From Onchidella celtica (Eukaryota; Mollusca; Gastropoda; Systellommatophora; Onchidiidae): a DNA stretch of 64,000 bases. Position numbers and translations under genes: made by a program. The notes under the pieces are model-generated. The model was not told where the DNA came from, did no database searches, and saw only the letters and a program-made list of their open reading frames with translations. Below are positions 15,001 through 27,000 of the stretch, piece by piece. Position 1 is the stretch's first letter, and every line of letters starts with the position of its first letter. The stretch is taken from assembly GCA_963931925.1 (NCBI GenBank), contig OZ007582.1:33111730-33175729 (forward strand), given 5' to 3'.

Positions 15001-18000
15001 CCCCTCGCCAGAGCTGTTCCGCATGTCCCTCACTCGTAAGATATTACCCTTAGAAGACGATGGGGCCAATAATCAGCTCTATTATTTTACAGTGGGGCCA
15101 GTGGTTATGGTCTTTCATAAAATCTATAGATCTGTACACATCAGTGGCTGATCTTCCTGCTATTGTAGACGCAAGATCATTTTCTGTCCCATGAACCCCA
15201 GTCTTTCTAGACGGATACTATCCAAAATCTGCCCTGTCTCCAAAGGGTTAATCACAAGGCCGTATTTAAACACTGAAGTGATAGATTAAGAGAAAATGAC
15301 TGGGGGTACCAAATGATTGGTTCAGTGCAAGAAGTGATTGTCTCCATTTTCACAAGTGAGGGGACAAATTACTTTTTGCACTGTAGTACGAAGTTGTCCA
15401 GTAATGAGAAATAGGAAAAAAAATTTAACCTCAGCAATGTTGTCTACTTTGCAAAAATGTTTCTTGGAGGGAGAGAAAGGGGCTTCATTAATATGATACA
15501 TTATCCTATGTCAGTATTTGCCTAAATCCATAACATGACCAAACCTCTAATGATCTATTCTGCTAGCCCAGCAAGCTGCGCTGTTTTGTCAGTTAATGAA
15601 CACTATTAATTTCGAGGTGAACTATACGCAAACCAAAATATAAATATGGCAAAAAGGAGTTCTATGTAGTAAAGCCTCGAGTAAGAAATAATAGCGAAAC
15701 GATACAATAAGATGCATGTGTATGCAGTTTGTGTCATATATAGAAGAGCTTTAACCCTATTTTACATTTCTGTGGTTTTTAAATAATATTTCGTCAGTAT
15801 ACCCAAGCAATATACTGAACTGTTTCTGGTCTTTGTTTTTGTAACAGACAAAGAAGAAGCAGTCAACATCCACACTCTGATGTCCACAAGACCCAGATTT
15901 TGTCAGCATTGTGATGTCTTTGTATTGTGTTCTGGCATAGCCAAGTTCAAGAGGGAATTCCCAATTTTGCTGGAAACTGATCCAGTAAGTTTTGTTTTAT
16001 AATTAACCCAGTTTGGTCTGGCCTGTAGAGATTCAACTGGCCAAGGTTATAGGGGTTTCAGACTAGACCTGCATGGAAAAATAAAAGCCTATCCTTTGGT
16101 TTTGAAATATTAAGAGACATTTGATAATTAGCAGAATAAGAAAGAGGAATTACTGTGTTTTATCTCTCAATGTAATTAACTTTGTACCAAGCTCTGGACC
16201 CTAATGATATACAGCTGCACAGTAATAGATGTGGTTATAATGTTTATGAAAAAAGTAACTTAGCAGGTATTCCAGACAGTGCACTGAGCAGTTTTACTTT
16301 CCTTGCTTTATTTGAAATATTAGCTGATATGATAATAAATAACTTTCAAACAGTATAACTCAGTTGCTACAGTAAGCCGAATATTCAGCTCAAGCTCAAG
16401 TGGACACCATTTTTCTAACACTAATATCTAAGCCAGCTTCTGGAAATGTTGAATCACATCCTGGTTCATTGATTTTCTTTTACTTTAATGCCTAATGTAT
16501 TATGTCTGGTGTTTAAACTGAGTGAAAGAAAAAATTCCTTGAACTACGTGTGAATTTCATACTGGATAATATTGAGAGTTGCCGTCCACACCTACAAATG
16601 TTACCATAGGGAATGAGTTAAATCTCTGCAGATGTGACAAATATAAAAGTAATGAACATGACCAGGCACAGTTCAGAATTCTAGAAAAGCCTGTTTACAT
16701 ATTTATTCTTTGTTCTTTTGTAACCGAAACAATTCATTATTTATTGATATATTAGGTATTCTTAAAATAAGGCATTGGACACCAGATAATGTGTTTCAGA
16801 TGCAAAGCACTAAGCATTAGAGGGCCATTTAGACTGTATTTCTCGTTCTTTGTTTATCCAGGACTGTGGGGACGAAGAGATGATATTCTGTTCCATGAAC
16901 TGCTCCATGCAGTTCTCAGCAGGGCTGGAAGCTCGACAACGTCAGGCTCAGCTGCGCCTCAAAGAATTGGAATCGGCAGCGTCCACCTCTTTACCTTCAC
17001 CTCCATCCCAAACAATCAAGTTGGAACCAACAGCTTCATCTGCGTCCCTTACCCCCAATAGCGCCACTGTCGCTGCGAATGTGGACGAAATCATTGCAGC
17101 TGTTGCGGCGGATACATCGTTGTCACCAAGAGAACTGGACACTCCAGGGGATATGTCAGCTAGTCCGGGCACCCCCTCAACCACACCCACTTCCCCACTG
17201 CCGTCGACCAGTCCCGCAGCTTTGAAGGCTGCCAAACGTCACAGAAGGTCAAGCAGCCAGGTGTCAGATTATCTGAAGGTAATTTATCACTCGTAGGTGG
17301 GAAATGTCAGCTTCGCCAAGGAACTCTGCCTTTTCGAGATTTTCATCCTCCCTCTGCCCTTTGCCGACATATATTCATGTATCATCATGTACTCACAAAA
17401 AATATCAAATATGCAAGCTTACAGCGAAGTTCTGGCTTGACCAGCAGTTTCAGCATATTTTCTGCCCAGTGATGATTTTCCACTTATGATCTTCATGTAT
17501 CATTCTAACTTTATCCCAAGTAACGTAAGGTCAGCATGTAATTTTTCGTCAACACTGAATAAGGCTCATGGACTTTCCTTGAGATATTTGTGTCATTGTA
17601 GTTAGGTCTGCCTTAAAAGGAGTGAGAGGGCAGCACTGCAGTGACCTAGAAGAGATTGTTCCCGCTGTGAATAATTCTGAGATATGGAAATAAACTTTTA
17701 CCACTGTGGGTTGCCTTTTTTTTTTTTTTTAATATTATTTTTCTATTATGTTTCAGTCATTATTGTGTGCCCTGGTAAAGACACAATAGTGTAAATTTGA
17801 TTTTAGTAGAGTTGTCTGGCACAAGTGACTTTGCCAGATTTTATTTATGTACAAAAATAATAATTGTATTTAATATATTTATATTATAATATCCTTTGTG
17901 TGTTGCAGCCCCTCGTGAAAAAATGGCGGGGCCTGCGTTGGAAGAGAGGAAACCAGGACTTGTTGGATGGCATCACCAAAATCCCACCAACTCCAGCGTA

Positions 18001-21000
18001 CGAACTGGACAGCTTCTGGAAGTCCTTAGGGATGATCCACAGGCCTAAGCCAGAAATAGAGGACAAACGTAAATGTGTCCTCTGTCAGAATGTTGGAGAT
18101 GGCGAAGTCGACGGGCCCAGCAGGTGAATGTTTTGAATTTCTGAGAATTTTTTTTTTTTTAAATTTGATTTGATTTGAGATGACAGTAACCAGAATCCCA
18201 GCATGCTGTGCATCCCCAAAAGTGCTCTTCTCCCTGCTCCAAGATCCATTCGAGAGTTTTCCTCCTTATGGTCCGAATTTTCACAGAGTGTAAGGAAGTC
18301 GGCCAAAATATTTGTTTGACAGGGGTTATCTTCCTCTGAATATTTCATGTAATCTTGATCTCGAGTGGGTTTCAGTTGTTCTTGTGTTACGGCATCTAAG
18401 GCTTTATCCCACCAATGGTACATCTTGTATGTTGGTAATATGTTTGAGTTGTTAAATCATTCCCTGCAGCAACTTTTGTGGGTGTGAACAGCACTATCCA
18501 GTTTGAAATTTATGGGTGGTTCAAAGATGTTTTTCTGTCACTCATTATGAACACAAGACATAACATATTATACATCAGAGTAAAGGAAAATTGGTGAACC
18601 AGGATAGAATTCGATATTTCAAAAAGTTGGCCCAGATATTAGTGTTGGAAAATGGGTCTCCACTCGAGCTGAATATTTGGCTTTCCATAGCCAAGCATAA
18701 ACCTGTGAGCCAAATACTTACCAAAGTGAATGAGTTAAATTTATATGATTACTTTGGGTTAGTAAATTCCTGGTGAATGTGTAGTGCAGAAAAAATTGAT
18801 ACTGTTGTGCTTTATTAGGGAAATTCTTTGCTGATATTCTGTTCATTTCAGAGTTCTCATGGCAAATCTTAATTTTTTTCTGCTTTTCTTGGATACAAAA
18901 TTCAAGAATGTAAATATTTCAAATGCTATTAGGTCCTGATTGTTGTTTTTTTTTTTCACCTACATGTCTTATTCTTCGGTTTCATCACTGTCTCAAATAA
19001 TATTCAAATAGCAACAAGAATTCAAATAATAAGGAGAATTCAAATGACAACTAGAATTCAAATAACAAGGAAAAGTGAAAAATTTCCTCTCTTTTTGGAA
19101 ATTCCATTCTCACGCTAGTCTTTTGAATTTTTTACAGGTTACTCAATATGGATGTGAACAAATGGGTGCACTTGAACTGTGCACTTTGGTCATATGAAGT
19201 ATACGAAACACTGAATGGTGCACTCATGAATGTAGATGTGGCTTTCCAGCGCGGCTCATCAAGTGAATGCATGGCATGCCACAAGACTGGAGCAACTCTA
19301 GCCTGCTTTAAACCACGATGCATCAATGCATTCCATCTGCCCTGTGCAAGAGCAAAAGGCTGCATGTTCTATCAAGATAAGGTAATGTTATAATTGATCA
19401 GTTTTCCTTCAACTACTTTTTCTGAAAAAGTTTGCAGATTTGACACAGAGGTGAAAGAAAAAATACCTCCTCAATAATTTGAAATAGATGAGTAATGCAA
19501 GAGCAATGGCTGTCAGGGAATAAAAGCATGAGTTTCTGCCATGAAGTATGAAGTAGATGTATATTGAGAAGCCAAATCTCTATATCTTTGAAAAGGGGTT
19601 TCAGATCTGGTATGGTGTTCGTGCAATAGAAAGACAGCCAAAAATGTTGACATATTTCATTAAATGTGTTCAGCTGCAAATTCTGTCCATGGCCCATCAA
19701 GAAAATTTAATGTCTTAGTATAACACTTGCGATTTTCAGGTCCTTCCTCTCACCTTTTACCGTTGACCTATCACCTGGACATTGTCCATCCACCGCAGGA
19801 TGTAGCCCTCCAACAGTGACTTCCATCTTTTCTGTCTGATATTTTCTCATCCATGATGTCCCTTCTCTCTGTTTAATATCACCCTACCATCTTCTTCCTG
19901 GTCGTCCTCTTCTTCTTCTTCCTGTCCTTGGTTGCCATTCAGTGCAGTGTTGTGGCCATCTATTGTCATTGATCCTTCCCACATGTCCAGTCCTTTTCCA
20001 CTTGCAATGGATCATGGAAATGTATTATATTGTGTGTGATTTGATACTTGTGGTGCAAAGGTGGTTGGTTTTCTTCTGCTTATTTATGACATTCCTTTTT
20101 TGTTTGTTCAGACCTTGCTGTGCCCAAGTCACATTCCCAAAGTACCTCTCGGGTCTGAATTGTCAAGTCTGGTTGTTCTCAGAAGGGTCTACGTCAACAG
20201 AGATGAGGATCGGCAAGTTGCCAGGTAAGATGGGAGGGATGCAAATGTCATTTAATGTATTTTTTTCTTCATGCCGAATCTTGAGATTACACATGAAGAC
20301 TACAAGGGAAAACCGTCAGTTGGCACAAGATGAAGCTGTGGAGAAATTCGCATTTTAAAGTTTGAAAGTCCGTAAGTTGAAATCTGACTTTGCTTCTATT
20401 GCTGGACAACAGCTGGTTTTCACTTAATCGGTATGAGAGGAACAAAGCTAAAGATGTTATCTAAGAGCTGAGGGAGATTACCATAAAACTCGTATTTTGT
20501 GACAACTGACGTTTTTCCCCTGTCGTCTTCATATAGAAATTGTTCTTGTTGCTGGAGTTACGCAAATCTCAGTTGCATGGACATGAGTTCAACTTTTCAG
20601 CCCCAGAACTTACAGCTTTCTTTTGTACAAGGCTGTTGTTATGCGATCCTGGTATTTTACACAGTAAACTATAGTCGAGCAGTGAACACAGTTCAGTATT
20701 TTCTACATTCAGCTTTGTAATTCGACTGGGGTTCCCTATCATTAGCCCTTGCATTAATGAAATTGTCACAGAGAAGATGTGGTTGGAGTAAAACTTTGTA
20801 AAATTTGTTACTAACATAGTGCTTTGCAAAATGCTTTTATCTTTGGTATTGCCCCTGTGATTTTCATTCTTAAATATTGAGATATTTTTTGATACCAGTA
20901 TAATTGAATATCATGAACTAAATCAGATTTATCCCAAGGTTTTAGAACTAACTAGGTCAGTATTACTTAGATGTTAGTATGGGGGTCAAACAAGCTGATT

Positions 21001-24000
21001 GGGGCTGTTCGCATTTAAGCCGGGAAATTTTGAAATACACAGCATTGAATTGTTAATTATTGATATGGTCATTTGCGGATGTGGATGTGCAGTGTACATC
21101 CCAAAATTGATAGTGTGCTGTGGAGGTGCAGCTAAATACTATAGTGAGAGTGCGCTATCCAGCTTAGGCAGGGAAAAATGTACCAGTGAAGGGGTTAGGA
21201 GTTAAACAGACAAGGCTGGTGTAGGTGCCAGGCCGATGGCTCACCACCCATAAATTTTGCTTAACTCTGGCACAATAGATAGAATGCGCATATCCGCCAT
21301 CTTTAGTGACTGGACCCACACATCACCTTGGCATTGATTTTGATTCATTGGCTGATTTGCATTGCAAGCACATGGGGTATTGTGAACCAACCAGCAGCGA
21401 GCTAAAAGTAGATCGCTACAGTAAACAATGACACGTGTGTACATGTTCAACGGGAGACATTCGGTCAATTTTTTCACTTCCTTTACCTTGTTTACACAGA
21501 TGATAGGGAATCTGATCAGCTTGGATCCATCCTTTCCACCCCTGTCATAACAATCAACTATAATGCAACCAGCAGGCATTTTAACCGCTTAGACATATTT
21601 CGAAGCTACACCAATCAGCTGATCCACCGGCCATCTTGTGTAGGAAGATCAAAATAAAAACACTCTGTGACGTCATGCACATGCTACCTATAAGTTACAC
21701 CAGCCTTGTCTGTTTCACCTGTTGAGTAAAGTGAGATCATTGAAAAGTAATTTGATGTGCAGATATAAGCTGTAATTTTTTTCCTCATGTCCACAGCATG
21801 ATCCATCAAGAGGAAGGACACTGCAGTTTGCGCATTGGCTCCTTGATCTTACATAGCATTGGCCAATTGCTGCCTCATCAGATACTGAATGGAAAGTTCA
21901 ACTCAAAAGAATACATTTATCCCGTAAGTTGTGGCCTTCACATGTGCACAAAATAATATAAAAACAACACAGGAAATCAGTGGGGTCACAGAAAGGCTTG
22001 AAGCAAAGTCAGAATATGACAAAAAGAAAGCAGTGGTATGTAGTAAAGCCTCGCATAAGAAATACTACAGAAACGATGAATGTGAAAATCAAAGTCTGGA
22101 CTGGCAACTTAGTACTCGTAATGATTTAACATTCTGCAAATTGTTTTATTTGTTCAAATGTTTTGTTGGTTCAATTTTCCACCGTGTGATTTTTTTTTCC
22201 TGATGAAGGTTAATAAATGGAAAGCTTGATTCGTGTTCCCTTTTCCTTTGTGTTTTATTGTATCACTTCCTCATTCTTTCTTACGTGAGGCTTTGCTGCA
22301 CACAACTTGTTCTTTTGCCCTAGTTTAACTTTACACGCGCACAAGAAAAATTGCACTGTTGTGTCCAGATTTATTTTACAGTATTTGTATTTTATCTGAA
22401 TTGTAACTATTAGCTTCATAATCATCTTGAAGTACGATTAAATAGCCATGAGAATAGCTGTTAAAAGGTTTGACATAGATAATATGAGAAAAAAAGATGG
22501 TATCTTCATATTCAATTTCAGACGTATTCGTTTGGGAAATTAATTCTGCTTTCTCATATAAGGCCTTTTAAAAAATGATTATTTAGTCTCATTCTGCCTG
22601 CTGTTTCACAGTAGGAATAATTATAAGTGCATGATCTACCAGTTATGCATTGCAGAATTTGCCACTTGAGTATCGGTTAGTAATTACATTGTATGATTTG
22701 CCAGGTTGGTTTCCGCACAAGTCGGTTCTATTGGAGCTTCTACTCATTGTACAAGAGATGTCGCTACATATGCAGTATCGTGGAAAACAAAGGTGAACCA
22801 GAGTTCAAAATCCAGATAATTGACAATGAACATGATGAAAAGACGTTCACTGATACAAGTCCTGCAGGTACGCAATCCATAATCATCTGATATTGGTTGT
22901 TTTTTTTTGGTATTATATATTTCTGTTGTTCATTTCAGTTGAATCTCCTGACTCTTGAGAAATAAAGAAATTTTTTAAATTTTTTTTTCGAGTCCGTATT
23001 ATGATACTTTCAAGGACCCCATGGTTCTATTGTGATTATTCCAGATGTTAAGTAAATTAGTAAAATTTGTTTCCTTGTTATGCATAATTTTCATCAGTAT
23101 GCTCTATGACTACATACGTGTGGATGTATACACGTTATCCTAGGAATTTTTCTTTGCCAAAGTTTTCAGTCATCTAGATAAGCAAACTGATAGGAGAAGA
23201 GACCTTATGAGCCTCTGCTCACAGGGATAGGTTAGTTTGATAGTTTGAGTTTAGAGAAAGCACGTTGACACAATAGAGCTGTGTTTTCAAATGTACCGAA
23301 ATGGAAACATTAAAAACGCTCAAAGTAGTGAAATACAATGTTTTCATGTGCATGGAAATACTGTTTCTGTGCACGTGGAAACACTCTTTCTTTTTATTGG
23401 ATTCTTGACGTTTCGGTTGCCGTTTTGGTTTCGCTACATATGAAAACACAGCTTAACAGTCACATTGTACTAGGAAGAAGCAAGACAATAGACATAATGT
23501 AAGCAGAATGATAGGACAGAAAGAGACCCTAGCAGAAGCACTGGCCAGTCATCTGCCTGCGCACGGAAGTTCATGCTTGAGATACTTGAGCAGCAAAAAT
23601 TTGACAAAATATCATAAAAACCACAGAAAAACTGTGGGGTCGCAGCACGGCTATAAGCAATGTCAAAATTGGGCAAAAAGAAAAAGTTTTATGTAGCGAA
23701 GCCCTGCGTGAGAAATAAAACCCAAACGATACAAAGCAAACTAAAGAGAAGACAGAAAATACACAAATTTTCGGCTTTCGCCTTTTTCAAGTGAAAGAAA
23801 AAAGAAAATCGAACAATAAAAGATTTCAACAGGAAAAGTATAGAATCGAAGCGAAACAAGGTATGTTACTTAACTGCAAGTTCTTGCTTTGTTAGCAGCT
23901 CCAAAGCACGTCTGTCTGCCAAATGCATGGAAGCTCGAAGTCTTTTCTGTCTTCTCTTTAGTTTGCTTTGTATCGCTTGGGTTTTATTTCTCACGCAGGG

Positions 24001-27000
24001 CTTGCTACATACAACTTTTTCTTTTTGCCCAATTTTGACATTGAGCAGCAAAAGTATTGATGAGAAAAATCTCGTGTGGATGTCTTTTTTAAAAATTCTT
24101 TTTAGATCTCATCACTGCTCTACAATAATGGCATATGTCAGATTTATGCCAAAAAGGCAAATGATCATTCATTTCATTGCATCCCTGAGCATGAGTGCTG
24201 TCCGATAATATTGCAGAAAAAGAAATGTGCCTATAGGAAAATATAATAACCCAATAGACTCATAATGGTATAAGTCACCAAATGACAGGAATAGCAGCAG
24301 TTTTTTTCTCAAAAGTGTTAAAAATGACTTGTGCCATTGGTGTGGAGCGGTGATGATATGTTATGCTGTAATTTGATGATTGTTATCAATATAAGTCTGC
24401 TCTAAGTTCTATAACAAACTGTATCTAGTGTTCTGAACAGTATGGTGTAGCCATGACTCGGATAATAAAAAGAAACATATCAAACAGCATTTTTGTTTGA
24501 AAGTCTAGTGTTTTGATTAGGTGACCATTTCCAACATCGAATTGTCTGTCCTCAGCGGCCTGGATGCACATTCTGAAGCCTATAGAGAAGATGCGTCGAG
24601 ACGCAGATCTTGTCAAGATGTTCCCAACTTTCTTGGGCGCAGAAGAGCTGTTCGGCTTGAATGAACCCAATGTCGTCAAAGTCTTGGAATCTGTGAGTAA
24701 TTCTTTCTTATCATTACTGTCTTAACACAGTTGCCTAAGTCATTTTCTTTTTTTGTGTGTTTTGAGATAAAATGCTCATCTTATTCAGACGGGACTGTCA
24801 TATTGCACCGTTCAACAGTTACATTGTTTTGTTTAGTTGACTTGTGAGTTTTTAAATGAAAACCCACATCCACCTAAACCACCATTTAGACTGTTGTTAG
24901 GGGAGCGCAGTCAAATGGCAAAGCCAAATAGAGAAAATACTGAGTTATGTCCACTGTTCAGTTGTAGCTTTCTATGTAAAATACTACACTTGCCTAAAAA
25001 CAGCTACCATTACATTCAAAGTAAACAGTTTTCTTTGATTTTCAAAAAACACCAAAACATGACTTAGGCATTTGTGTTATGACCGTGACCAGCACAAAGT
25101 GCAATAGTTGCATCTATATAAGGTAGTACGATTTTATTGAATTTTGGACATACCAAGTATTGACTATGAGTAAATGTTTTTAAAAGCTATGTCTTAATGA
25201 GAACATTTTTAGGGGCAAACAGAAGATGGACGAGTTTATCAGTATCCTTCATGTCATTCTTGTAAAGTAATATTTTCATTTTCCGAAATGCAACACAAAT
25301 TGGATTGTTCTTTCATTATGCCATTTTCTGGTTTTGGTTCCATTTAGTTCTCAGAAAAGTTTGTTCATTGTAAAGATTAAGCCATGTAGTGTTTGTGTTT
25401 TTTTTGGTCCCTGTCCACAATATCATGGTTCCCAGTTGCTAAGCCCACAATATTGTGGTCACATCTCTCTAGTCCGCTAATGATAAGACCAGGAATTGAT
25501 GTTACAACTTCTTTGAGGCCTAACTGATAAGCCCACAGTATCGTAGTTTGTGACGCCTTTCTCTTTTTAGTGCTTAAGTTACTGAATTTTCCTGGAGCTT
25601 GCGCAGGCCAGCAGATTTCTGTTTCACTGGGAGGGTTAAGACAGGTCTTAGTTTCTTGATCGCCTCAGCCCTATGGCTGTTGGCTCTCAATTCTTCATTC
25701 TAAATATTGGGCATGATGTTTATATGGGATTTACTTGGGGTCACATTGGTGTAAAGGTGAGGTGCTCACCTCTAATTCTGAAGGTACCAGGTCCAATTCC
25801 CAGTCAGCACAGGCATAGTGGAGTTTTGGGAGAATATTCCTGTCCCTGATCCTATAGTATGTAGGATTGAGCACCTAGTCATCTCAGATAAGGCCAAAAA
25901 ACTTGGATGGCCCGTGTGCATGTTGTGCACGTTAAAGATACGTTGGCAGTTGGAAATCGAGAAGAACAGGCCTAATAAGGCTGCTGGCCAGGCAAAATTT
26001 TTAAAAAATAATCTGTACCACAAAAACACACAAAAAAACAAGAACAAGATAAATAAAACCAAGGAAAAGAGAGATTCAAATGCTAAGGGCAGAGATCCTC
26101 AACAAAGACCTAACACATGGGATTTACAATTCACAGCTTCCAGGAACTGATCTGCTACAAAACTACCGCTTCAAGTTTGGCCGCTCGCCACTGATTGAGA
26201 TGCCACCAGCCATCAATCCAACTGGATGTGCACGCACTGAACCAAAGTTGAGAACTCACTTTAGAAGGTGAGTGAAGTGTACACAAATGCATCTGCAGCC
26301 AAGTGTTTATCCAAAGTTCAAAGGTGTAACTCAATCAACTCAATAACAGACATACATAAAGTGACCTGTTAAAGAAATGTGGTGAGATATGGCATCCATC
26401 TAGCTACAGTGTTCGTTTGAAGTGGAATTGTGGGGGACAAAAATGATCTTCTGTATCTTTCTCTGTCTTGCTCTGTTTGCGTTGATGTGTATTATTCTGT
26501 TGCTCTTGGATGATCTAGAATTCGATGAAAGGAAAAACTGACTATTGCTAAGAAAGTAAGATGGATATGAGTTTCTTTACGCAAGCATTTGAGTACAGAT
26601 TGTCAAAACTGAAAAATGCCATGTCTGTCATGTTACATGTTTCTTCATTTCACAAGATTGTAAAACTTAACATAGGAGGTAACTTCTTCTATTAGGTGTC
26701 TCTTTTGTCATCGGGGGGGGGGGGGGGGTGAGGGGGGGGTGAGCAAGTAAGTAAATCCCCCCCCCCCCCCCCCCCCCCAAGTTAAAATTTTAAGAAGATT
26801 CAGGCTAAACAATGAAAGAAAAAAAATACTAGATATTAATTACTTCGGTTGGCCCTTTTGCGACACTGACAGCAAGTTATTGATTTGGTCAGCCAAGGGA
26901 AGTTTCCAATACTGTGTTACTGAAAACAAAAATGTGACCTTAAAAACTGTCCAAAAAATGAAATGTGGAAATCAGCACATTGTATGCAGCAGAGAAATGA

